Origin: Pithys albifrons albifrons
Lineage: Eukaryota; Chordata; Aves; Passeriformes; Thamnophilidae
Length of the DNA: 64,000 bases
NCBI RefSeq assembly: GCF_047495875.1
Contig: NC_092497.1
Coordinates: forward strand, 5,837,437 to 5,901,436
Direction of reading: 5' to 3'
Of this stretch, positions 1-13,420 are shown piece after piece; within the stretch, counting starts at the first letter, position 1, and the number at the start of each line of letters is the position of its first letter. A program made the position numbers and the translations under genes. The notes under the pieces are model-generated. The model worked only from the letters and a program-made list of their open reading frames with translations. It had not been told where the DNA came from and did not search any database.

Positions 1-3000
1 AACTGCTATGTCTGATTTATCGATTTATTTATTTATTTTTAAATTTTAACCTCAATATTTCACAACTGCAAAACAAGTCATCTATTTCAGCTTGGCAAAT
101 ACTGACATCAGGATTGCAGCTACTTGTAAACTAAAGTTGAACTAGAACTGTGTGAACATACTATTCAGAGTTCAGATATGATTTGAATTTCCTGGAGACT
201 CTCAATGTTATTTACTGAGATTACATGAACTTCTCAGATTTGGTAATAGAATAGATTTTTTCATGCTAGATGTAAATTAATTATTATAATCCTGCCAAGA
301 TCATTAGAGGCCTTGGTCCTTTTTGTTTGGGATTTTTTGGGTTTTTTTTTTTGTTTGTTTGTTTGTTGTTTGTTTGTTTGTTTGTTTTTTTTTTTGCTGG
401 TAAAACTTTGCTAGTATTACTTCCCTTTTTGTGGATGCAGAGCATCTCAAATTTCAGACATTCCTATCTCTTGGTTTGTCAAATGTGGGTTAGTCACATG
501 CTTAGGTCAAACAATCTCATGTAAGTGTCCCACTGCTAAAGTTTATTTCTTTCTTCTCTGTTTTCTCCCTCCTAATCAAAGTGTTCATGCCAGATCAGCA
601 CAGCTAGGTCACACCAGCTCTTCCTGTCTCTGAAGTTTCACTTAGGAACAGAGCAGATTTGACATCACTTTACCAGTGATATCAAATGGTGAAGGTCGCT
701 GCCTTTAGGATTAGATTTTCATTCATGACTTGCTAATGAGATATTCAGGAACCTCTGCAATAGTAGTAGTACACACACACAAGTTTCTATTAAATCTGTT
801 TGAGCTTCAGGGAATCATGAGCATTCTATGCTTTATGCACACAGGTTATTACAGTCAAAAGTCCACAAAAAGAGTGTGTTTACCCAAACCAGTATCCTTT
901 CAAAGCAAGAGACACATTTTAGCATCATTCTGAAGTCAGGCTTGCATTCACAGCATGACACACTAATAGCTTTAAAAGCACAATGACTATATTGTCCAGG
1001 TGACTCATAAAGCTTGGCCATCAAACCACAATCCCTCGAGTTCATGCCAGTGCTCCATAGTATAAAATTCTAGTCTATGAATCCTAGCCAGAACAAGTGA
1101 TTGCAAGGTCATAGCCTTAGAAATCAAGGTTTTCCCAAGCCAATGTCTAATCAAATAACCCAAAGAACTATATTAAATGCTGTCCTTTTTTGCAGAATTT
1201 TTATCTTATTACATTTAGAAGAATACAGAACTTGTATACTGTACTATTTGCTTATCTATAGCTTACCCAGTGAAATATTATTAGTTTTCATATCTATAAC
1301 TTTGATTGTTTTATCTTTGACAAACTCTGAAATAGTACACTAGTGACATTTTTAAAAATTAGCCTTCTGCGTTTAAAGACCACTCATCATTTTTATCTAT
1401 CATTGTTCTGGAAATGTCACATTGATTTTATCCTCTTTGCAATAAATGGCAACATCCAAAAAACCCCCAAATAATAGTCTGACAATTCAAAATCAGCTGC
1501 CACTCTTGGATAGCACAAAAATAAATAAAAGAACAATTTTCTTGAAGGACAAGAGAGAGAAAAAAAAAAGTGTAAGAATGAGACAGAGAAAGAAAGCTTT
1601 ATCTCTTTCTGGCAGTACTGAAAACAACTAAAATAGCAGAAATCATAACTAGTTTTTTCCTTTTCCATCGGTGTTATATAAATACTAATTGTGTTGCTGA
1701 TCAATGAAAAGGCTTACAAAAATGTCTTAAGAATATTAGTTAAAAATCCTTCCGTGAATGAAATACTACATCGAAAAACAAAATGGGAAGAAACATAAAA
1801 GATGCAGACTCCATATTCTCTTCCCTCAATCCCAGCAATGTGATCAGGCAACAGAGACCCTAAAGTGAAAATCGGTTCTTGCCAAATTGTGCAGGGATTT
1901 TGCCAAAGACCTCACCATCTCCAGCAGTTCACTCACAGTGACAGAAAGAGTGTGCTATACCCTTGGTGAAGACAGGGCTGGACGAAGCAGCTATCCAGAA
2001 TCAAGGCTTGTCTTCTGCCTTGATGAATTTACTGTGAGATTATCTTTGCTGGCATTGAATGGTGGATCAAGCAATCTGTATCCACATCCGGATGAGTAGA
2101 GGAGCAGGGAAGTGGGTGGATGAGACCCAAAAGGAGCAGATAAAGAAGCAGTGGGGTGCCCAGATCTATACAGATGATAATGGTCCTAACTTGCCTTTAG
2201 CTTCTTAAATTTTGAAGCCCTACTTGTTGGTGAGGTAAAATGCAGCTTAAGCATCAGTCAATTTGATTTTATAAATGCTAGCTGACTATCAGTTCCAAAA
2301 CCTTTTTCAGGAAAGAAGAGGAAATGGTTAAACATGTAGACAAAAAGGCCAAATCTGCTTTCTTTTCTTAGTAAACTTGGGAACAATTTACACTCCAGCA
2401 CAAATATGATTGCAATTTAGCATTTCATCCTTACTCAGCAAAGCATGTAAACACCCTCTTAATTTTAAGCAAGTGTTTAAATCCTATTCCAATGGCACTT
2501 AATCAGGCACTAAAGTTAAGTATGTGTTTAAATGCTTTGATGATTTGAAGCCTAAACAATGAGCAAAGTAATGACTTACTGAGATTTCACTGTGCCAGGA
2601 AATAATGGTTATTGAAGAAGGATGGACACTATGATACACCTCAAGCCATTCATGGTGAAAGGAAGGACTTTGGATTGCTTACATGGTTTTCTACAGTCCT
2701 TCACCTTCATTTATATAACATAACACAAAAAGAAAGGAAAAAATATCCTTAAGAAATACTCAGAGCTATAAATAAATAATGAGGCATACAATACTTCAAT
2801 CTATAATCATAGTTTATGGAGCTAGTGGAGACTGTGGTAGAAATGTGTTCATCTGTCTTGTACATGAACAATAAGGCCATGTCATGAACAATAGGCCTAT
2901 AAAACAGGATCATAACAGGAAGAAAGCTTTAATGTACATATTATTAAGATTAGGAAATAACACTGTAAGGCTTTTATTTTTTCTTGAATTGAACACTGCA

Positions 3001-3482
3001 AGTATAACAAAGAGATCTTTTATCTCCTTCGCCATTGATGGAATGAGTTCATAAGTGTTCTTACATGGAAACAATATTTGGGCGAGTATTTGAAGGTAGT
3101 AGAAATGGCTGTGCCTCCCACTCAGCTCAGTAGTGAAATAGTTAATTTTAAAATCCAAATATATTTTACATTTATGAGAAAACACTTGCATAGGGCATGC
3201 TTGTATCCGCAGGACAGTAACACCTTGACTGATTTAGTATCAATCCATCCATTATACCTTGAGGATATTGAAGAAACAAACATATTATATTGTTGAAAAT
3301 GAGAATTTCAAAAGTACTGAATAACGGATCAGAACACCTATAAAACAGAACATAAAGGTTCAGGTTCAATGCATAAGCTAGTCAGCAACTGCAAAGGTTA
3401 AAAGGAGTTCATTTTGTTGGACTGTTCCACAACACTTTACTACAGAATATCTTGATCTCCTGAAACCACCAGTAATTGACAC
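1..3482. other. Host sequence without recognisable gene
   Basis: The stretch is AT-rich and has only short, unremarkable open frames. No splice-bounded coding exon, interspersed repeat or RNA gene could be recognised. A low-complexity GTTT/T-rich tract lies at 341-395. The part around 1800-2160 is less AT-rich and could be unique conserved sequence, but nothing identifies it. Confidence 0.5.
341..395. repeat. T-rich / (GTTT)n simple repeat
   Basis: A T-run is followed by repeated GTTT units and a second T-run. It accounts for the hydrophobic Phe/Val/Leu-rich open frame that spans it, so that frame is not a gene. Confidence 0.9.
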
Positions 3483-3608
3483 AGACCACTGTAAACCATT
3501 AGACAGTGGTCTCTAAAACTGGGCTAATGATATCCCATTTCCTAAAGACCACTGTAAACCATTAGACAGTGGTCTCTAAAACTGGGCTAATGATATCCCA
3601 TTTCCTAA
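3483..3608. repeat. 63-bp tandem duplication containing a perfect hairpin
   Basis: Two directly adjacent and apparently identical 63-bp units lie at 3483-3545 and 3546-3608. Each begins with a perfect inverted repeat: AGACCACTGT, a 10-base spacer, then ACAGTGGTCT. The identity of the copies suggests a recent duplication or an active slippage locus. No protein is encoded here. Confidence 0.95.
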
Positions 3609-3746
3609 ACTATTTGTTATCTTCAGACTAAGATTACTGAAACAATACACAACAGTCCAATTAGAATAGCATGTCAGTTTTGCTATACATACCTAGATGT
3701 GTGTAATGCTTCCTGCATTCCTGTGGGAAAATGCAGATTATCTGTG

Positions 3747-4349
3747 TGTCTTGGGTTTGAGCTGGCAAAACGCCAACTGCCCAAGGAATAGAGTTAGCCT
3801 CTGGCTGAGAAAAGGGGGAAAGGGAGAATAAAAACTTCAAACTAGGTTTATGCTGAAACTAACTATATGTATTTATACAGAAAAAATTAAGAGCAAACTA
3901 CAATATAACACACACACAAGTTATGTATAACAAGAAATAACTTCCCACTTCCCAGTAAACACAAATTCTACCATTTTAACTACAAATCATTCTAGAGAAG
4001 TCAATTCCCCAGAGACAGACTTAAGCAGAGAAAAAAGCTAAGAACAAACATTTTACTTCCCTAAGATAACATCATGGTAAACCGGTGCTCTGGGCTTGGG
4101 CCTCCCCATCCCTCCTGGGACAGCAGAGTGTCTTGCTGGCACCACAGCCATGAAGCAACTCCCTAGGCCACTTCCACACACTGGATTTTACTCCTTTTGA
4201 GATGAGGTAGTATGGTATGGAATACAATATTATTAGCTAGAAGAAGTCAGCTGTTAGCTAGCTCAGCCCAGCTCAAGTCAGCTGACAATTCTAGGCCTAG
4301 TCTGAACTTTAAAGCCTAAATTTAGCCCCACCTGGGTAAACCCATAACA
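3747..4349 (-). mobile_element. Solo LTR of an avian endogenous retrovirus, ERVL-like (copy 1)
   Basis: The 603-bp block starts TGTCTTGGG and ends CCCATAACA on the plus strand, with TG...CA termini. It is similar along its whole length to the block at 32714-33295. The flanks CTGTG (3742-3746) and CTGTA (4350-4354) form a 5-bp target duplication with one mismatch. The GTATGGAATA box near 4216 matches the GGLTR7-like LTR at 58365, whose orientation implies that this copy lies on the minus strand. No internal retroviral genes adjoin it, so it is a solo LTR. The 5-bp duplication fits ERVL-type integration; the family name is inferred. Confidence 0.8.
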
Positions 4350-5789
4350 CTGTATTATATTTCACATTACTCCTCCATTCTCTAAGGAAGGATGTAAAGC
4401 ACACCCATTTTTGAACTTGGCCCAGGTAAAGTCTGTATAATCTTCTCATTGAACAGACTTAAAAAGTTTCACACCTGCATTTAATTTAAAAATAAAAATT
4501 AAAAAATAATAAAAAACCCCAAACCAAGCAAACATCTAAAAATCTTGATAGGGACAAGATTACTGAGTCATAGATTGTGTCTTCCTTTCTTCCTTTAGTT
4601 TTATATTGTACTCACAAGGACAGAGGTCCCATATTTGAGGCCAACAGATGCTACCATAATAATTAACATTAAAAAATTAGGAGTATTTGAAACCATCAGG
4701 CATCATGCTTGTATGCTTCCTCCCTTCATACATTGCTGATATTCATAGGGGAAGCAAATGAAGCTTAAGAACTATCAGGTTCCTTCTTGAATATCTCATG
4801 GAGGCTCAAACTTCATAGAGGAATTATCTTAATCATATCATCAAAGGAAAGGGCTTGAAATAATATCTCAGATGAAAACTCTGATGAAGAGAAGTATAGC
4901 ATAAACTTCTTGGCACTCAAGCCTTAGAAATTACAGCCATGACTCCATATCTCAGACTCTGGATGGAATAATAATTACTATTTGGCAATTTATCAAGGTG
5001 AGGGTTCCATTGGAGGGAATATTGTATTCAATTTGGAGCTGAAATTACACAACTAGTGAGATATTGAATAACAGCATAAAGCAGGATGTGTAGGCAAGGA
5101 AAGTGATAGAACAAATCTGAAATAAAGGTGAAGAACTCAGAATGAGTTAGCAAGACAACCTTCTTGTTTTCCAGCTATTACCTTTAGATTTTTCAGTAGA
5201 AAAGCCTTTGCAGCTTGCCAACCCAGCTCAGCAGCTAGCAGAAGCATTAGCAGAAAATCCAACCAGGATAAGTACAGTTGTTTTGCTGGTACTTTTCTTT
5301 CTGGATGAACACATGAGTTTTCTGGGTTTACTCTAGAATCACAGACTATCATGACTTGGATCCCACCAGGAATAGAGTCCAATTTTCTGTCCTGCACAGG
5401 ATATACCTGCTGCATTCATCTCAGGCTTTCTCTTGGCTAAATTGTAACAGAATAGTGTTTTAAGAGGCTTATAACTTTTGTATATGTAGAGTCAAAATTT
5501 ATAATGTCATTAAGAGTTTGTTTCCCTATTCCAAGCAGCTGAGACAGTTGTTTTAGAACTTTATTCCTGCTTCATGGTAAAAATTAAGAAAAGTCAGGTA
5601 ACATAGATTCCCTTATATCTCCTGTTTCAGCTGTCATTTCCAAAAACAAAGGAATAGAGGCATGTCCTGCAGGATCTCTCCTCTACCAGACAACTTCCAT
5701 GCAAATTCATTAACTTCGTCATACTTTTAGGATTTTCTAGGGAAACAGAGAAGCCCCTGAGGAACCTAATCAAAATTTGGAATTAGTAG

Positions 5790-5932
5790 GAAACTGGACT
5801 AGCTGACCTCCTAAGGTCTTTTCCAACCTAAATTGTTCCTGCCCAGGCTGTCCAGGTAAGTGGTAGTGTCACCAATCCTGGAGGTATTTAGAAGACAAGC
5901 AGATGTTTCTGTAATTCCATGATTCTGTGATC
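5790..5932 (+). mobile_element. CR1 LINE 3' end, rearranged fragments
   Basis: Two CR1-type pieces lie head to tail. The first carries the CR1 3' hallmark GACCTCCTAAGGTCTTTTCC. The second has the upstream segment with CACCAATCCTGGAGGTATTT and ends in ATTCTGTGA, the 8-bp CR1 terminal repeat. The 3'-end piece precedes the more internal piece, so this is either two truncated insertions or one rearranged copy. Confidence 0.75.
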
Positions 5933-6002
5933 TAATCTGCTCTAGATATCTACTTTAGTATGTGAGGAATCACATTATAGAAGAGTACATTTCCTTTGGT
6001 TA

Positions 6003-6115
6003 TAGAATCACAGAAACACAGAGTGGTTAAGATTGGAAGGGACCACTGGAGGCCTTCAATCTAATCTCCCCAGTGTGCCCAGCTTAGACACAAACACGTG
6101 TACTGGACAGGTGAG
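6003..6115 (-). mobile_element. CR1 LINE 3' end, truncated
   Basis: The block starts with TAGAATCACAGAAACACAG, the reverse complement of the CR1 terminal repeat. It continues with GATTGGAAGGGACCACTGG and a matching 'CTAATCTCCCC' segment. It is heavily 5'-truncated, as is usual for CR1, and lies tail to tail with the CR1 at 5790. Confidence 0.8.
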
Positions 6116-8057
6116 TCTTATATAATGATTCAACAGGAATGCAACTATTTCTTTGGATATGCTAGACCACTGCTTATGTGAACATAAAAACATGCATTTA
6201 CCAGGTTAAAAAATGATAAAATGCAGACAAGCCTACATGACTTGTTGCCTGTTTATGTGCAGGTTGATTAAGGCAAGTGACGTCTTCTTTGTTATGCCCA
6301 GAAACTTGAGGTTGCAGTGGTACAGATACACTTTGAAAGGCTCATGTTAACTAAGCTAATGATCAATTAAAGAAATTTGTATGGTATGTTATATATGTGA
6401 CATTGGATTGTCTAGCCAAGAATGCCTAAAACTCAATAGCTGAACCAGAGGCAGGACTGACACAGTGAATTTATCTTTGTGTTAATGCATTTAGTTCACA
6501 AGTTTCTGTGTATTTGTTTAATCTCAAGGATATTCAATGCAATTCCCAGATTAATACATGAATTACTGCAAAATGTTTAGGCAGTGTCATGTTTTATGAA
6601 CCAGACCCCTGGGCTGTTCAGTATGGGCTAAACCAAGGACAGACTGTTTTTCATGACAAAGATATTAAGCTATCTATATGAACCACTGACCATCAAATTA
6701 CTCACTGTTTGTCATACCATTTTTAATTTACATGGTGCAAGGGGCTTAAATGTCAGCATCTCTGTTATAACTTAGACTCCAGTGTCTTTAATTATTGTTT
6801 CATGTTCATGTTATGGTTATTTAGAATTTGCTGAAAACCCAAGAGTCATAAATTTCTTTTACAGGTCTTTGTGGTATGAACTTTAACAAAACAGCTATAA
6901 AGAGGTAATAGGAATGAATAGTACAACACATAAAGAAGAGCAAAGAAGGAAGAAAGGTGGGAATAAATTCCAGATGTATTAAAAGTTTCATTTTTTTTGA
7001 TTGAATTTTGTGATAATTTTGTTACTTGTTCACAAGCAGGAGGGTAGAAAGTAAATTAAATCTGTGCATACAATTTTTCATAGATTTTGGTGTTGCATTT
7101 ACTCTTTTTTTTCATCCACTCTGGGATTAATTTGATATTTCTTACAAACGTTTAACTAATTGAAGCTGAAAGCAGTCCATCTACTTGCATGCCATATTCC
7201 TGTCTTAATTACCTAGTGTTCTTGATGAGTGCCTGGATTCCTTCAGATGGTCATAGAGTCATTAGTATGAATTTGATCTTGCAGCTATGCAGTTCAAGGT
7301 GACAGTGAGGATGGGGAAATTCAGTCTGCTGGTTTCCATCCATGAATGTGGAGGCACATTGAAGAGCTAGAATAAACTTGGAAAACTGAGAAGGTTACTG
7401 AAGCAATATGAATGGAAGTAGAAAGCTCCCTTAGCTTCTAAATGTGGTCTCCTTAGGTGAACAGTTATGTGGGTAATGACCCTCTGCTCTTCTTGGTTAT
7501 TCAGATCACATCTTGTTTTCTTCTGGATTACACTGGTAATCAGTAAGGTTCAAGTGACATACTGTAGCCAAAAATAAGATTATGATTAATATATAGGAAA
7601 ATATAAATAGACTTAAGAATATGAAACAAGTGCTATGAACAGTGTATGTGGAGAAAATTGAAGCACACTACAGTATGACTAAGAAATGTAGTACCAAATG
7701 TGTAACAGATTGAGGCCGATATATTTTCACATCTTTGAGGAAGATCCTTTTTTGTCATGTTTTCTTCTAACACAGAAAACAGACATGAAACTACATTTGC
7801 AAAAAAGTGCAGACTTGTGTCTCCAGTTAAATAACAAAGTGGCTCTGAACCACACTTTCAAGAGTATGTTAAGTCTCACAATGAATGTGTTTGTACATGT
7901 GTATTAATATAGAAATATAACAGAAATAAATTGTGATAGGTGTATGTCAAAATCATATATGAATTTCAAAAATCTCTATGTTGCCTCCAGAATAGAGATG
8001 AAGAAATGCTGTGCTACCCTAGGTTAACCTGCTTTGGTAAACTTTGGAGTAGAGAGC
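6116..8057. other. Host sequence without recognisable gene
   Basis: AT-rich unique-looking sequence. The longest open frames are about 70 codons and show no recognisable motif. No repeat or RNA gene was seen. Confidence 0.45.
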
Positions 8058-8509
8058 TGTCGGAGGTTTGGCTTAGCTTTTTACCAACCCTGGAGTGGCC
8101 CCCCTTCCCCCTCCCAGAACTCTCCCAGCAAAAGGAAGAAAAAAAACCCAAAAAGGAACAAACTTGAAACCAAACTGAATAAAAAGAAGAAATTATATTT
8201 TCTTAACATTCACAACTACACTGTATACACAGTACGTAGGATCCCACACCCAGGGGAAAGTGAAAAGGAAAAGGGGACTGGTTAACCAGAAAATTGGGAA
8301 GAAACAAAACCAAACCAAAAAACCCAAATGAAACAGACAAACACAATTAACAACCTCGAGGAAGGGGAACAAGCATGAAACAATCTCACCCAGGACAGGA
8401 GAACCACCAACAACCGGAGGGATCAGACTCCAGCCCTTCCCATCAGCTCCCCGGCCAAGGCAGGAACAACCAAACAAAAAACCACTCCTCCCCTCCTATG
8501 TGGAAAACA
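8058..8509 (-). mobile_element. Possible endogenous retroviral LTR
   Basis: The ~450-bp block is more C/A-rich than its surroundings and has the make-up of bird ERV LTRs read in reverse. It has TGTCGGAGGTTTGG at one end, GTGGAAAACA at the other, and tracts such as CCAAACCAAAAAACCC. TG...CA termini can be drawn, but the flanks (GAGAGC and CGTGTG) do not match, so no target duplication supports the ends. It could instead be an LTR fragment or an unrelated A/C-rich repeat. Confidence 0.35.
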
Positions 8510-10136
8510 CGTGTGGAATACTTGTAACTTCCTTAGATACAATGGTTACCGAGGAAGCCATGGGTCAAACCATTACAGGAGCTGAAATAGAAGAACAGAC
8601 TGAACAAAAAAAGAGAAAGCTATCCTGGCTATACAGAGCCATAATCTATCAGAATGGTTGTGATTTCTCAGTGTCTTCAAAAGCACTCAGACTACCAAAG
8701 CCATTTGAAGAATGATCAGGGCTGCCCTGTTCCCACCATCTTTGTTCATATCCTTAAAAGCTGAGAAACAATCTATAGCTTAATACATTGCATGCTTAAC
8801 TACAAATACAGATTTGTGTGAAATATTACAGCTGTATAAACAAGGCCTCCTGTGGCTATTATGCTGAAATTAAACATTTTTGTCATAATCAAAATGATGT
8901 GACCTAGGATGATAAAACACCAGTGAAGAAAACTCTCTGAGTGCATGAGTTGTTCTATGGAAAAGTGACAAACAGAAATCTGAATTCAGGAGATTGACTT
9001 CTTGCTGCCCTAGATCCAGGAAACAACAGACCATCTATGCTGCAGATTGGACCTGGGTTTGATCCTGAGCTCTGATTAGGTGAATGAGCTTACAGGCTGC
9101 ATCCAAATTCATATCATTGTTATTTTCAAATCCATTCATTCAGACTTTTTTTTTTCATATACTCTGAGGCCACTACCACACATTATACAACCCAAAGCAG
9201 TGTAGGTCAAAACCAAAATGACTTGGTGCATCTCAGCTGAAGGGATTTCTTTATTCTACAAAGATCTGGGGAAATCTTTCTTGTTTTCTGGCTTAAAAGG
9301 TATTGTGAATATCATGTTGTGGCTACCTTTCTTTTGTTGTCCATGTAAATAGTTTGGTCAAGCGTGAGTCAGTGAAAAACAGAATCATCCGGTGATCTCT
9401 TCCTTTGTTCTAGTCTCCTACAAAAGCATTCAGCCTTCCCTTCTGTTGACTTTCCTACCAACAGTTTCCACTAAATTCCCAGTTCCTCTACTCAGACTGA
9501 CAAAACCTCAAGTATTTTCTGTTAACCATGTTTCTTCTTGCAGCAAACCTAAAATACTCTTCAAACTCTTCTAGATGAAGAGACAGTCATGAACAGTTAT
9601 GAACAATCTGCAAAGACCTGGAGTATTCATTGACAACCATGATTTCTCAGTAGTGGGACTCAGTGCTTGGTCAAAATCTGGGGAGTAGAGAAGGAAGGGA
9701 GAAATGAGAAAAAAAATAAACCAAGACAGGAGCTAGGGGCAGGGGGGATGAGGGGAAGCTGCCATTTTAAATCAAATGAAACTCTATATTGCCTCCCAAC
9801 AACTGAAATTCTAATCTTGATATAAGTAGAAGAGGGGAGGGAGGAAAAGAAAAAGAAAAGAAGAATAAAGGATTTCTTTTATTCTCTTCAGAATACTTCA
9901 GTACCAAAGCATTTTCAGAGACTGCTATCATGCCTCAAGGGACTGAAAATGCCTTCTGTCATCATTCCCATCCATTGAAATGTACATTAGACACTACAGA
10001 GAGAAAACTGGGGCAAGGCAAAAATGAAACAAAACAAAACCAAAGCATAGCCCATCAAAGAAAAGACTCATATTTTTCTGGAGTTCAAAGGAATGGTGTG
10101 TCCCTAAAACAAACCAATTTTCTCTCCCTACGTTCA

Positions 10137-10171
<35 letters not shown>

Positions 10172-11278
10172 AACACACACACTTTGAACACACACACAGG
10201 CTTCTGGTTTCATTGTAGGCATCCACTTTCTGAATAACCATTGCTGTAAGTAAACAAGCTGCTCCGACTGCAGCATAAAATGAGCTTAATAACAACTGAG
10301 ATCAAAATGAGCCAAGATAGTAGGGGATAATAGTGGGGGATCATTCCTAAGACTGTTTGCCCCTGAAGGGAGAATTATTATTATGACCTTGTACCATGGA
10401 GCGGGCATGTGCTCCTAGCTGGATCAAATATAGGCCTTGGCAAAGCTCTCTGTCTGGGAATGTGGTTGCAGTATCTAGTTTTTAACACTACTGGAAGTGT
10501 TGCTATGGGCACTGAGACACAGGAGCCAAATACAGGGGAAGGGAAATAATGAAAAATGCTGATTAGGAGCTCAGAGAAAGGAATTGAACATTTGTGCTCA
10601 ACAATAAAATGTAATGCTCTGTTAATCTGTTTCTTGGCTGTCTGTACTCTGTAGGATTTTTAACATACTTTTTGTATATTACTATATAGGTTATTTAATA
10701 CACTTTTACTCTATGGGATATTTAATATCCTCCTTTATTCCCTGTTACGCTACTGACATATACTCTTCTCTAAAAGCCCACAGTCTTTTTTAATACAGCT
10801 TGATTGAGCCTAGTGTGCACTCATGCTCTAGAAAATATAAAGCAAACTCCCATGCTGACTGCTTGGGAGAACACATATTAATTAGCACTCTTAGATATTC
10901 TACAGACTGGAGAAAGTATTTCTTCCATGAGAGCTTCCTTTTACTTCATCCACTGTAGTATGGTTTACCCTTTTGCCACTGATGGACGGTAGGTCATAAC
11001 TATGTTGTGTTCTCAGTGATGTCCATTACACTGTCAAGATAAACAAAGACAAAGCCTTCTGATTTCAAACACTTTGTCTTTAGCCAGTTGTGACACTGGG
11101 ACATTGTTTCTCATTCCCAGCATTTTGATATTTAAGAAGTATAGTTATATTCACAAAAGAAGTTGTCAAATCTACAGTTGTTTACCCGTACAGGAGTCTC
11201 TTGAAGTTGAGTATCATCTTTTTAATCAAAGGTAGAATGCATTTGCATGCCATACTACTGAAATTCTGTGACATTACC
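8510..11278. other. Host sequence without recognisable gene
   Basis: AT-rich sequence with a CA microsatellite at 10138. Nothing else was recognised. Open frames are 80 codons or shorter and have no family signature. Confidence 0.45.
10138..10198. repeat. (CA)n microsatellite
   Basis: About fifteen CA units (10138-10168) are followed by imperfect ACACACACACTT and GAACACACAC units. The repeat generates spurious His/Thr and Val/Cys open frames on the two strands. Confidence 0.95.
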
Positions 11279-11842
11279 ACAGAATCACATAATCCTAGAA
11301 TGGGTTGGATTTGGTTGGGTTGGATTAGAAGGGTCCCTAAAAATCACCCAGTTCCAACCCCCTTGCTATGGGCAGGGACACCTTCTACTAAACCAGGTTG
11401 CTCCAAATCTCATCAGTCCTAACTTTGAACAATTCCAGGGGCAGCCACAGTTTCTCTGGATGATCTGTACCAGGACCTCAAACTCCTCACTATAAAAAAT
11501 GTCTTCCTAATATTTAATCTAACCCAGCCTTCTGTCAGTCTGAAGCCATTCCCCCTTGCCCTATCACTACATGTCCAAAGTTCCTCTTCAGCTCTCTTGG
11601 AGCCTCTTTAGCTACTGGAAGGAGCTCTAAGGTCTTCCCCACAGCCTTCTTTTCTCCAGGCTGAACAACCTCAACTCTCCCCGCCTGTCTCCCGAGCAGA
11701 GATGCTCCAACCCTCAGAGCGTCTTTGTGGCCTCCCCTGGACTCACTTCAACATTTCCACATCCTTCTCATGTTGGGGCCCAAAGAACTGGATGAAGCAC
11801 TTGCAATTGGGGTCTCACAAAAGCACGGTAGAGTGGAGAATC
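11279..11842 (-). mobile_element. CR1 LINE, 3' ~565 bp
   Basis: The copy starts with ACAGAATCACATAATCC, the reversed CR1 terminal repeat. It then runs through the standard reversed CR1 3' region: CAGGGACACCTTCTACTA, CCTATCACTACATGTCC, CTTTTCTCCAGGCTGAACAA and GGGGTCTCACAAAAGCAC. The extra GGTTGGATTTGGTTGGGTTG near the start looks like local expansion. This 3' portion encodes only the C-terminal tail of the reverse transcriptase ORF and is broken by stops. Confidence 0.95.
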
Positions 11843-13189
11843 AGCTCCCATGTCCTGGAAAATTTTAAGCTGTGACAGTAAACTTGGTGCCTGTAATCTC
11901 TATTTTTGCAGCATATTTAGCTCACTGACCTTCTGTGATCAGACTCCTAACTATCATGCTATAAAAATCCAGTGTTAAAAATACATGTTGGGGGTTTTCC
12001 CATGGAACATATCTCAAGCTAGAGTACAATGACACCACAGTAGTCAATGAAACATCTGATATTCACCCAAGGTGGGTATCTGCACGAGAATTAGAAGTAA
12101 TTGGAGTATTATTACTCATTTTATATTAATACAAACACAGACCCCATCATACATATCCATATAACAACACAGCATGGTGTTGGGAAACATAAACTCTCAG
12201 TAAATGGACAGGGTTCTTACTCCTACTTTAGGAAAATATTCATTCAGTACAAGCTTAGTTTTCAGGAAACAAGGAAAAAGTGAGAACAAATGGAAGAAAC
12301 TTCACTTCTTGCTCAACAGATTTCCATATTAAAATGGAAAATCTTGGAAAATAAATTCGTATTTTGCAAGAGTTTTAGGTAAAATTCTCCTGATTTCTCT
12401 TCCACTCGACATGTTTTAGTCATAACCTGCTGAACTTAATGGGACCAAGATTCATTAACATCCAGACCTATATGAATTTCTCCTACTTCTCCTGAGCCGA
12501 GGATCTGGTCCAGCAGCAGATTTCACTTGCATAAATTGTATGGGAGAAATTATCCTGTTAAATCATACCAGAATCATATCTTCAGAATAAAAAAATAAGG
12601 AAGGGCAAAATAGAAAAATCAGGTAGGGGAAGAAGAACCTGGGAATATGCAGACATAAAGAAATCCCATTCATTGTTCTGAGCAGATGCATGCATGTGGG
12701 AACTGAAATAACACCCTGTTCAGCTAATCTGGCCATGGAAACATGCAGCGCTGTAGATTAGGCACGAGGACAGAGCCTGATACTTTTCCAAAGGAACAGG
12801 ATGTTTTTAGGTGTTCAGAATGCACAGGGCCATACTGGGAACACTTAAAACCTTTTCCTCCTCAAATGCTTAGCCAGTCTTCCTTCACACCCACCCTTAC
12901 CAGTGATGGGAGAGAGAGGGGAAGGGACAGAGGGGAAGGTGATGCCATGAGATGTCACAATCAGGTGATGCTGATCTAATCTCCCTGCTCAGAGCTCTTG
13001 ATTTGATTTAGGATAGCAGTTGTTAAGAGCAGAAGGAGCTGCTGGCACAAATGGCAGCCCTCTCAGCCAGCCACACTTTCCAACTGTCCTGAATATTATA
13101 AAACAAAAATAAAAAAATGGGGCTGGGGAAGAGAGACTGAGAGAGAGAAAGAGAGACTAAAAGAACAAGCCTAGTGAAGAACAGGGGCT
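11843..13189. other. Host sequence without recognisable gene
   Basis: No gene, repeat or RNA could be identified. The small open frame at 12743-12979 has no recognisable domain and no splice context. Confidence 0.4.
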
Positions 13190-13420
13190 GCAGCTCACTC
13201 GGAGGAATTCCATTAAATGAACTCATCCGTCATCTTGCCTTTTATTGATGAGTGGCATTGCTTGGCGGCAAGTGACATGGCAGAACAAATAGCATCGGAG
13301 ACCTGGCTTCCTCTTCCACTGCACACAGAGACACAGAGGCCCCAAAACAATGAGTCATTACTTATTACATCCATTATTAACTCAGCTCAGGCTCATTAGG
13401 CATGGAAATTGAGGAGGAAA
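13190..13420. promoter_or_regulatory. Candidate conserved non-coding block
   Basis: The block is complex and balanced in base composition inside AT-rich surroundings. It contains AP-1/Maf-like TGAGTCATTA, TAAT-type cores (CCATTATTAA) and a CATTAAATGAAC motif. It resembles no repeat and no coding exon. Calling it regulatory is inference from texture only; cross-species alignment would decide. Confidence 0.25.

Noticed and set aside
3483..3608. CRISPR-like repeat structure
   Set aside because: Only two directly adjacent identical units without unique spacers; it is a tandem duplication.
11201..11495. 73-75 codon plus-strand frames with Trp/Gly-rich start
   Set aside because: They lie in the reversed CR1 copy and its local GGTTGGATTTGG expansion.
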